From: Thamnaconus septentrionalis
Taxonomy: Eukaryota > Chordata > Actinopteri > Tetraodontiformes > Monacanthidae
NCBI GenBank assembly: GCA_009823395.1
Contig: CM020507.1
Location: 1,085,001-1,149,000 of the forward strand
Length of the DNA: 64,000 nt
Reading direction: 5' to 3'
Shown: one piece after another, positions 1 to 64,000 of the stretch
Layout: each line of letters opens with the position of its first letter
How positions within the stretch are numbered: position 1 is the first letter of the stretch
Made by a program: the position numbers and the translations under genes
The notes under the pieces: model-generated
Seen by the model: the letters and a program-made list of their open reading frames with translations, nothing else
The model's database searches: none
Told to the model about the DNA's origin: nothing

Positions 1-216
1 CTTTGAGCTTTTCAAATCCAGTCTGTCAAACTTGAAGAAATGATATTAATAGTGAGTAAGAAATCAAATAGTTGTATTTCATCAGAGTTTCCAGCGCTGT
101 CAGAGTCATTTCAATAAAGAGCTAAACACCTCCTCGCCACCTCCCCCCAGGCACGAGGGGGCGCTACACTCCAGGCCCAGCTCTGGTTGGTTCTATCTTT
201 CACTGTGCAAGGATAC

Positions 217-28758
<28,542 letters not shown>

Positions 28759-28920
28759 GGCTGCGGGGAACCGGTGAAGGGTCGAAGAGGGACGCGGGAG
28801 GGAGGGAGGGAGGGACGGCGGCTCGTCCTCAGCGCCGCAGTTCCGCCATCATGCTGCTGCTGCTGCTGCTGCTACTGGGGGAGGGAGGGAGGGGCGGGGG
28901 GAGGTGAGGGGGAGGAGGGG
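28759..28920 (-). promoter_or_regulatory. dock5: Probable dock5 5' UTR and GC-rich promoter
   Basis: GC-rich sequence with GGGA repeats and a (CTG)5 lies directly upstream of the dock5 start codon. The position and composition suggest a TATA-less promoter. No individual element is convincing. Confidence 0.35.
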
Positions 28921-29559
28921 CCGGTGGGCCTCTGAAGATTAGGACCCCTCCCTCCCTCTCTCTCTCTCTCTCTCCCGTCCCAGAGTGACGCCCACCACCA
29001 GCACCAGTACCACCACTCCAAGCCCCAGTTGTGGTCCGCTACTTCCGGGTTCCTCTTGGGGGCGGGGGGGCAGGTTGTTGGTGCCCAGGTTCAGGCCGCC
29101 GTGACGGCGAGCAGCAGGAGCTGAAGGAGAAAAACAGGCGTATAAATAATGGAGTGTTTCACAGTCCCTTATCCGCCAGAACTGTCGGCAAAGTTTGTGA
29201 ATTTGTAGCTCTGCAAGTTTTCCCCCGGCAGAAGTGAATGAGAGAAAAGAGGAGGGTTTTAAAAAGATAAAATAAAATAAACTTATAAGATGTGCATTTA
29301 GCGCCCTCCTCTGTCCACAGACGGACTGACCCTGCTGGAAACGATAACTTTTACACCCCACGAACCTTTTAGCTGCTAGCTAAAGGAAGCTAGCTGTTTG
29401 TGTTGGCGTTTTTTTTTTTTAAGGACGCCACCACTGAAACCTGTACAAAGTGTGCGAGATGTTGCAGCAGCCTGTTAGCGTAGCAAAATCAACGTGTTAG
29501 CGTAGCAAAATCAACGTGCTAGCGTAGCAAAATTAGCCTGTTGATACAGAAAAATCTAC

Positions 29560-29877
29560 AATCACTGTAAATTTCTCATGTAGATTGCAATATAAACTAT
29601 TTAGCAGAGGATGTAGCACATGTACATTCAAACGTCTAATATGTAAATATCTCACTTTTTATCTCGCTTTTTTTTCTGTACGTACTTACAAATATTTTAA
29701 TTTTTGTCTATATCTTCAGTCAATATAATTCTTGACCTTTTGCACTGTAGCCAATTTCTTTTTTCTTTTTTGTTGTTGCTGTAATTATGCAAATTTCCCC
29801 ATCCTGGGATCAATAAAGGTCTTCTTCTTCTTCTTCTTCTTCTTCTTCTTCTTCTTTTCTTCTTCTTCTTCTTCTGA
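29560..29877 (+). mobile_element. LINE-like 3' tail with (CTT)n
   Basis: The 3' end CAAATTTCCCCATCCTGGGATCAATAAAGG leads directly into (CTT)n. It lies in the dock5-nefl intergenic region. Confidence 0.55.
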
Positions 29878-30912
29878 TAACGTAGCAAAATCAGTCAGTT
29901 ACTTAGCAAAATCACCAAGAGCAGTTTCCACTCTCCGGCCAAGTGGCGGCGCCTGAGTTGCCAACCGTCCCTTAAAATACAGAATTGTCCCGTATATGAG
30001 ACAGGACCTGGTTTCTGAGTTGTATGGAACATTGCCACTTTAAGCTGTGATTGACCCCTACTGGCGAGCCACTGACCTGCGATGGTCACGGCGCCGAGCA
30101 CTGCGGGAGCGGAGGGCCTCCCCTAGTTTTCCGTTGGCAACACTATTTCCACGCTCTGGCCAAGCGGTGGCGCTGCACAGCCACATCCTTCCCCTTCCTT
30201 CTCCTGCGGTTGTTGTGCGAAACACAACAGCTGTCCAGTCGACAGCGACAAACTGTTGCGTCTTCTCTCGTTTCCCTGGTGGTCCTTTAACAAAAAACAA
30301 AAACAAAAAAACAAACTCCTGCCGATGCCGCTGCAAATGGAAATTCGGACGGTTTCGTAAGTGTTTTGTTTATCGAGTCCAGCGTTTAGCAGTCAGCTGT
30401 AGGTGTCACTCCGCTCCCATGTGACCTACGACCCCGGGGGGGGAGGGGGGCCGGCCGGCTGAGGTGAAACACGGATGTTATTCTCATTGTCCTCCTGCCA
30501 TGTGTGTGTGTGTGTGTGTGTGTGTGAGTGAGCTGCCAAATGGTGGCGTCTATAAAGTGGCTCCACTCTCCTCGCACCCTGATCGACTGAAAGCTGTGAT
30601 TCACTCTCAATTTCTTTGTTTTTTTCCACCGCCGGAGGGGGTTGGGGTAGGAGGGTGTGGGTGTACGGGGGTGGGGGGTGGGGGTGAGGGTGGGGGGGGG
30701 GAGTTTATAAAAGGAATCGCTGCTGAAGGTGGAAACGCTCGGAGAGGCCATTAGCTGCACGAATCTATAATGACAGAGAGACACACAGAGAGATCTTTAT
30801 TCCTGTTTTTTTTTTTTTCTAGGAAGGCAGTGATTGCAGAGCAGAGTGGTCTGTTTTTCTGTTTGCTGCAGACCTCGTGTCGTGTTTTCATCTCTGCTGA
30901 GTGTTAGAGTGA

Positions 30913-30958
<46 letters not shown>

Positions 30959-32026
30959 GCTGAGAGTTTGTGTTTCAGCAGCAGAGAGGGGGCCGTGCTC
31001 AGCTGCAGGTGCAGCTCTTTAAGTCAGCCGCCGACCTTTTTCACCTCATATTTTGTGGTTTGCTCCCTCACGTGTGAAGAGATGCTGTCGGCCAGTCACA
31101 GGATTAAAAATTTAAAAAAAAAAAAAGGGGGGGGGGGAAATTAGAGAGAGAAAAAAAATCGACAGGAAAAATGTGCGATTTAGCGGCGCAACACTGCCAC
31201 CCTTTGATCGCCTTCTGCCATTGCAGCGCAGCGGGTCGTCCCCGGAGCTCCTGCTTGTGTTCTGTTGTTGTTGTTGTTGTTGTTGTTGTTGCTCCTCCCA
31301 CACGATGTTCCAAGTAAAAAAGACATTAAAATGAGACGAGTGTTTGTTTGCCTCTACGTGTGTGTGTTGTTTTCTGCCTAGCAACAACGGCTCCTGTGTC
31401 AAAGTGTCACTATTACAATGTGGGTTCTTTTGTATCTTCTTTTTTGACCCCCGACCTGTCCGTCATTATTAAAGGACCATTGCTAGTACTGTTTTGACTC
31501 TTCCGGCTGAAAGGAAGGAAGTATCGGTGCCCTTTGTGACATCACCGAGGGCCCGGTTGTTTCACTGACTGGACAAAGTCATTTTCAATCAAACTATTTC
31601 TACCTTTCTTTTTCTTCCAGTTGCTCTCCATGAATGTGTTTCTGATTGGTGTGAAATTATTTTTGCCTCACCTGACCAAAGTTGTTGCTGAGGGAAGAGC
31701 TGACCTCCCTCCTCCTCATTGGTTGGATGTGTGTCACATGCCAGGATGGATGAGGCAAAGGAAGGACAAAAAAAAAATCATAATAATCTCAAAGATCTGG
31801 GCCAGCCAGGATTTGAAGTGGTGTGACAAACAGATTTGCACCATCCACAGCTGTCAGACATCAGCTGGTGAGTGACTGATGTTGTCCTGTTGTCGTCTTT
31901 GTCCCCTGAGGCTGCAGCGTTTCACTGCACCTGCGGTGGCAGTAATGAGTCTGGAACCCAGTCAGCAGCCGGCAGAGAGAAAAACCACTGATTCATCAGC
32001 GAGCCTTCGAGAAGCATTACAGTAAG

Positions 32027-32133
<107 letters not shown>

Positions 32134-32746
32134 AGACAGTGTGTGTGTATCCTTGAAGATGCTCCCGCTCTTCCTAATGGAATAATCAAACAGCCTCCAA
32201 CCTCTTCCTCCTCCAGCCCCCCCCCCTCTCTATCTCCCCTCCCACTTTGGCCCCGCCCCTTGTCCCGCCCACTCCCATCCTGAAAGCCGGCCAGGTTCTG
32301 TGGTGCAGCGGAGCTGCGCTGAGTCATTTCAGCCCTGGTTTTCACGAGCCCGGCCAGGAGAAACACCAGCGTCAGCTGGCTGGTCGCTCACGGTGGACAA
32401 AGAGGAGGAAGAGGAGGAAGAGGAGGAAGAGGAGGAAGAGGAGGGTGGAGCCTGCTGACTCCAGAGAAGAAGAAAAAAAAGCTGCAACAAGGCCGGCTTG
32501 CTTTTTTTCTTCTCATGGTCACATCGTCGTTAAAACCACCGTTTGACTCCTGCTTCACGTCTGCGATCATAACTCAGCCCTCTGTGATGTCACAAAGTAC
32601 TCTGATGATTCGCCCCCGCGCTGGGTTAGTGACAACACCGCCCGCCCCCCGACCACCAACCCCCTGCAGTCAGATGACAGACGGCCCCCACCCTCAGGGT
32701 CCAAAGGCGGGCCGTAAACAGAGAGCTAACCACGGCCTGCGGCGCT

Positions 32747-32823
<77 letters not shown>

Positions 32824-32868
32824 CAGGAAAGAAACACCAGTCCAGCGTGGGTGTGAAGGCTTTGAGGC

Positions 32869-32874
32869 TTTATT
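32869..32874 (-). terminator. nefl: nefl polyadenylation signal AATAAA
   Basis: The minus strand reads CCAATAAAGCC about 220 nt past the nefl stop codon (33096), followed by a (GT)n tract. It is the first AATAAA downstream in the right orientation. Confidence 0.6.
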
Positions 32875-33095
32875 GGCGGCTGGCAGCAGGACGTGCAGGG
32901 AACATCAGGCAGATTTCAGGCGTTTGCACGTACAGGCGAGTTCTGGCGACAGTAAAGCGGGCGAAACCTCCAGGAAGCACTTCCACTTCCTGTTCAAACC
33001 CCTCGGACTTCCTTCCTCTGCGGCGTCTCGGAGGCTTTTCTTCTTCTTCTGCGGCTGCTGCGGCTGCTGCGGAGATGGTCGAGGTCATCGCTGCT

Positions 33096-35192
33096 TCACT
33101 CTGCTCCTTTCTTGCCATCTTTCTCTTCCGGCTCCGCCTCTTCTGGTTTGCCAGGCTTCTCCTCCTCCTGCTGCTGCTGCTGCTGCTCCTCCTCTCCTCC
33201 TTCACCGTCTTCCTCTCCGTCCTCATCCTCGGCATCGGCACCTTTAAAAAAGCAGAGGCAGTGAAGGCAGGAATTCGAAACATTCAATCTGACAGTCTTC
33301 TCTCGCCAGTTTCCCTCACTGACCTTCATCTCCTCCCTCCTCTTTCTCCTCTTCCTCCTCCTCTTCATCATCCCCCTCCTTCTGCTCCTCTTCCTCCTCC
33401 TCCTCACCTTCCTCTTCTTTTTCTTCCACCTCCTCTGCCTCCTCCTTCTGCTCCTCCTCGACCTCCTCCACCTCCTCTTCCTTCTCTTCCTCCTCCTCCT
33501 CAGGTGGGGCAGCCTCCGCCTGCGCCGCTGCCTTGCTCGCCACCACCTCCTCGCTGACGTAGAAGCGGGAGCTCAGCAGGTACGGCGCTCTGGCGAAGGA
33601 CGGAGCGGCGTAGGACATCTGGGAGTAGAGGCTGAGGGACGGCGCCGCCGCCACCGTCGACGCGCTCAGCCGGGTCTCCTCGCCCTCCAGCAGCTTCCTG
33701 TTGCAATCAGACAATTCTCAGGTCAACCACCAGGGGGAGTCTGTGGCTCAGCGCAGGGGGGAAGGTGACTGACCTGTAGGCGGCGATCTCGATGTCCAGG
33801 GCCATCTTGACGTTGAGGAGGTCCTGGTAGTCCTTCAGGTAGCGAGCCATGTCGTTCTTGTTGAGCCTCAGCTCGTCCTCCAGCTGGCCGATGGTGTCCT
33901 GTGTGTGTGTGTGTGAGTGGTAGGGGAGGTCAGAGGTCAAAGATTTAAAGATTCAAAAGATTCACATTTGTAGCAGAAGCAGTAGCGACAATCATAAGAA
34001 GAATAAAAAGAAAAAGAATCCTGAGTTCAGGAGGAAGCTGGATGGATGTTTACATTGTGTGAGAGTCTGGTGCTCGCCAGCGCCCACCACAGGCTGACTC
34101 ACTCACCTGCAGCGCGGTGATCTCGGCGCTCTGCTTCTCCTCGGCGTCCTGCAGCTGCGCCTCCAGCACCTGGTTGAACTGGCGACCCGTCTCCACCTCC
34201 AGCGTCTTCTCCTTCAGCAGGCGCCGGTACTCGCCGGCCTCGTCCCTGGCGCTGCGGGTGCTCTCACGGTCGCGGGCCGAGCCCGCCGCCACCACGTTCA
34301 TCTTGCTGCAGAACCAGTCGTCGGCCGACTGCAGGTTCTGCTGCGCCAGCTTCTCGTACTGGGCCCGGATGTCCCGCAGGGCGGACGACAGGTCGGGCCG
34401 GCTCACCTCCATCTCCAGCGACACCTCGGCGCTCAGGTGCACCTGCGCCTGCAGCTCGGCGATCTCGCTCTGGCACAGGCGCTTGAGGAAGGCCAGCTCG
34501 TCCAGCAGGGTGCCCACCCGCTTCTCCAGCTCGGCCCGGGCCAGCGCCGCCCCGTCGGCCTCCTTGCGGGCGTCCACCAGCCGGCCCTCGGCCTCCTGGC
34601 GGCCCAGCACCTCGTCCTCGTAGCGCCTGCGCAGCTCCCGCAGCACCTCCTCCATCTGGTGGCGGTGCTCCTGCGCCTCCTGCCTCTCGTGGCGGGCCTC
34701 CTCCACGGCGGCGTGCAGCTGCCGCAGCTCCTGCTCGTACAGGCCCCGCAGGCCCGACGGCTCGGTCTGCCGCTGCCTCAGCAGCAGCAGCTCCGTCTCC
34801 AGCAGCTTGTTCTGCTGCTCCAGCTCGTGCACGCGCTCGATGAAGCTGGCGAAGCGGTCGTTCAGGTCCTGCAGCTCCGCCTTCTCCTGCGTCCTGATGG
34901 CCTTGAACTCGGCGCTGACCTGGACCGCCTGGTCCAGGCGCAGCTCGGCGGCGGCGGAGGACAGCGACGGCGGGGCGGCGGCGGACAGCAGGGAGGAGTA
35001 GCCTCCTCGCGTCGAGTAGCCGCGGCGGGCGGAAGAGTAGGAGGAGACGGGGACGGAGTGGACGGAGTAGCCGGACCGAGCCGACGCCAGTCCCCCGCCG
35101 GCGCCGTACCCGGCATTCCGCACCACCACCCTCCGCTTGTAGGAGGAGGAGGAGGAGGAGGGGAAGAAGGACTCGAAGCCGATGGAGGTCAT
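33096..35192 (-). CDS. nefl: Neurofilament light polypeptide (NEFL), complete, 4 exons
   Basis: Type IV intermediate-filament protein of neurons, which polymerises in axons and sets their calibre. Exons: 34107-35192, 33774-33898, 33324-33697 and 33096-33241, total 1,731 nt (576 residues; human NEFL is 543). The head is Ser/Tyr/Arg-rich with SYKRR near residue 16, as in NEFL. The coiled-coil rod opens with [19 protein letters not shown] (about 110) and closes with [26 protein letters not shown] (split over exons 2/3). The tail is a long Glu/Lys stretch with a six-glutamine run, ending KDGKKGAE. The three introns fall where NEFL introns are expected. Fish have two nefl copies; the MTSIGF start may mean the b copy, but I cannot decide. 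The plus strand of exon 3 is a long polypyrimidine run purely because of the acidic tail. Confidence 0.95.
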
Positions 35193-35270
35193 GATTCAGG
35201 AGAGGAGCTGCGCTGGTCCAGAGAGGAAGGAGCCGGTCGCACTGCGCTGGGGAGCCGCATCGCCGCCGCT

Positions 35271-35277
35271 CTTATAG
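35271..35277 (-). promoter_or_regulatory. nefl: nefl TATA box
   Basis: The minus strand reads CTATAAG, 79 bp before the nefl ATG. This predicts a start site near 35,245 and a 5' UTR of about 50 nt. Mammalian NEFL promoters also carry a TATA box. Confidence 0.7.
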
Positions 35278-35294
35278 AGCCGGAGATGTGACGC

Positions 35295-35302
35295 TGACGT
35301 CA
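35295..35302. promoter_or_regulatory. CRE palindrome TGACGTCA upstream of nefl
   Basis: A perfect eight-base CREB/ATF site lies 17 bp upstream of the nefl TATA box. The location fits a core-promoter element for a neuronal gene. Occupancy is inferred. Confidence 0.55.
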
Positions 35303-35687
35303 GCGGCTGCTGCAGCTCCGTCTGCTGACTGGAGGGATCGATGAGTCGGGAGGGGGTGGGGGGGGGGGGCATCAGGTGGCGTGAGGATGGGTTGGGGTGT
35401 GTGGCGGGGCGAGGCGGGGCCGAGGAGGCGGAGTTTCAGCCCGCCGCAGCAATGCAACGGGGGTCAGCGAGGACAAGAGCAGGAGGAGGAGGAGGAGGAA
35501 GAGGAGGAAGAGGAAGAGGAGGCTGCAGCTCCCCCAAAAAACCTGCAGAGCTTCAATAACAGCAAAGCAGAGTCCAGAGAGGACGTCCGGGAGGAAGGAG
35601 GAGGGAGGGAGGAGGAGGAGGAGGAGGAGGAGGTGCAGTGAAGGATGACACAGCTTTGCATTAGAAAGCAACAGACAGGAAGTGAAC

Positions 35688-35727
<40 letters not shown>

Positions 35728-36149
35728 TCTGTAAACTCTGCTGCAGCGCAGTCGTCGGTCTGGGGTAAATGAGTGAATAAACAGAAAAAAAGTGCAACGA
35801 GATGATTCATCACACTCTTCCATCACAGCACTCTTGCAATACCAACACTTTTCCCTCTTGCTGCTCCCAGCGTATCTCAATTTAAGGGGATAGTTGGACC
35901 TCAGGACTCAACGGAAACGCGGCAGTACGGTGGCCGCTTGGAGTCAAACTACCTCACGGACAATGGGATGACAACAGGCAAATAATATCCATATCTAGGC
36001 TTCCTAGAGTTTGACTTAAAGCTAAAGCTTTACTGACCATGTGGGACATGTGAGGCAGCAACAATCGCATTCGGCCGGTAACCAGCAACTACTGTGCGGT
36101 AGCCGTGTCTGCTTTGACAGGGGGCTTCCTTCCTCGTTGTCATGTATCG

Positions 36150-36420
36150 CCAGATGTGATTGGTCCCTTCGCTACGCCCTCGGCCGCTGAGCCAATGACG
36201 GAGGCCGTTGGTAGTTGGCGGGAGGTACATGACTGTTTGGCGGACCGTGTGGGACGAATCACCGGACCGCTCTCTCTCTCGCCTCGCCGCCGACCAACAA
36301 TAACAAAGACTGGGGGCAGATAAATGAAGTTTCCCCGGCTGGCTCCGGCGCGGTTCTTCGACCTCCGGCGACTCCACCGGAAGACGGAACAAATGAGGCC
36401 GTAACTACAGTGAAACGGTG
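36150..36420 (+). promoter_or_regulatory. cabin1: Probable cabin1 promoter and non-coding first exon
   Basis: CpG-rich sequence with an inverted CCAAT box (GATTGG near 36,159), a direct CCAAT (36,193), TTGGCGGGA (36,217) and an ETS-type CCGGAAG (36,377-36,383). A possible donor (GTGAAG at 36,418) could end an untranslated exon. It faces away from nefl, whose own promoter is about 1 kb to the left. Exact start and exon limits are inferred. Confidence 0.4.
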
Positions 36421-36752
36421 AAGAAGCTTGGATTTAAAAAAACAACAACAAAGAAACAATAAACGACCCGGTTAAATGAAACAGGCTAGCGTAGCATCCT
36501 CTGTTCTGCTGCTTGCTAACCCAAGCTAACTGGCTAATCTAGCAGTGCGGCGGGGCGACCCGGTGCTACAACCGACCCCGGTACAGTAGCCGAAGCTTGC
36601 GAACTGGTTTGTAGCTGCTGCTGTCCCCACTGGTTTCCAAATTAACTGGTTTTTAACAAACACCAGCAAACATTTGCTGGTGTGCTGCATTTAGTCAGAA
36701 ATTCACACACATTCTCAACATAATTTTGGTTTGGTTTGGTTTGCATGGAGCG

Positions 36753-36818
36753 GGATTTGAACCGCCAACCTTTCGGTCTCCTTTCGGTAACCCACAACTC
36801 GCGCTACCTCCCGAGCCA
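36753..36818 (-). repeat. tRNA-derived SINE head or tRNA-like relic
   Basis: On the minus strand a good pol III A box (TGGCTCGGGAGG, 36807-36818) is followed about 43 bp later by a perfect B box (GGTTCAAATCC, 36753-36763). I cannot fold an intact tRNA cloverleaf, so this is more likely a SINE head than a working tRNA gene. It sits between the cabin1 promoter and its first coding exon. Confidence 0.55.
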
Positions 36819-36969
36819 CAGTCGCGACCTGACGTGAAGCCATTTTGACACCGAATTCAATTCGAATGACTAGAGAAGAAACAGGGTGAACAGAAATGAC
36901 GCGCTTTCTCCTGTCCTGACGTCACACCCTCCTGCTGACCTGTTGACGTTTGTGCCTTTACGTTCACAG

Positions 36970-37012
36970 GTCGTATTAAAGCTGCGAAGCCTGAAGGTTC
37001 CTGCGTGTAAAG

Positions 37013-37015
<3 letters not shown>
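36970..37015 (+). CDS. cabin1: cabin1 coding exon 1: acceptor, short leader and ATG only
   Basis: The exon follows an acceptor (TTCACAG, ending 36969). Only the last three bases, ATG at 37013-37015, are coding, and the donor GTGAGT starts at 37016. The next exon begins ATTCGCATCGCG, giving MIRIAALNA, the known CABIN1 N-terminus. The upstream limit is inferred from the acceptor. Confidence 0.85.

Positions 37016-64000
<26,985 letters not shown>

Noticed and set aside
34437..35291. 284-codon frame on the plus strand opposite nefl
   Set aside because: It is the antisense of the GC-rich nefl rod exon; the minus strand encodes an unmistakable intermediate-filament protein.
36753..36818. Functional tRNA gene on the minus strand
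   Set aside because: A and B boxes are present, but I could not fold acceptor and anticodon stems, and no terminator-bounded 72-76 nt unit is evident.

Overview
The window is vertebrate genomic DNA, most probably from a teleost fish. It holds three intron-containing protein genes with GT-AG splice sites, many introns of only 66-100 bp, and a very high density of microsatellites and minisatellites. It also carries several small, decayed transposon families of the kind common in fish. I cannot name the species. I found no prokaryotic operons, CRISPR arrays or phage genes, and nothing I would call a new biological system.

Layout. (1) 217-28758, minus strand: the 5' forty coding exons of a DOCK5 orthologue, an atypical guanine-nucleotide exchange factor of the DOCK-A group. 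They encode about 1,421 residues and stay in frame across every junction. The gene runs off the left edge before the catalytic half of DHR-2. (2) 33096-35192, minus strand: a complete four-exon neurofilament light gene (576 residues), with a TATA box and a CRE upstream and a poly(A) signal downstream. (3) 37013-64000, plus strand: about thirty coding exons of CABIN1, the calcineurin-binding TPR protein and HIRA-complex subunit. Exon 1 contributes only the ATG, and the gene runs off the right edge. nefl and cabin1 are divergent. dock5 and nefl are tandem on the minus strand. DOCK5-NEFL adjacency is known from tetrapods; cabin1 as the next gene is not the human arrangement.

Between and inside the genes lie large tandem repeats: (GA)n near 570-1240 and 13530-13880, an 11-bp minisatellite at 25.6-26.9 kb, a CAGA/CAGG array at 44.1-45.3 kb, an AGTC/AGCC array at 46.7-47.3 kb, a 0.58-kb pure pyrimidine tract at 58.9-59.5 kb and a CTG tract of about 36 units at 60.96 kb. 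One terminal-inverted-repeat family is present in four copies inside introns of both dock5 and cabin1. There are also hAT-like remnants, LINE 3' tails, a tRNA-derived SINE head and a fold-back element.

The observations most worth checking are: a reading-frame break confined to one cabin1 exon (55030-55401); a CpG-rich block inside the last cabin1 intron that ends in ATG directly followed by a splice donor and could start a short C-terminal isoform; splice sites built out of microsatellites, including a donor that is the first unit of an AGTC array and (CT)n tracts acting as polypyrimidine tracts; and a CAG tract touching a donor, whose retention would add a polyglutamine end.
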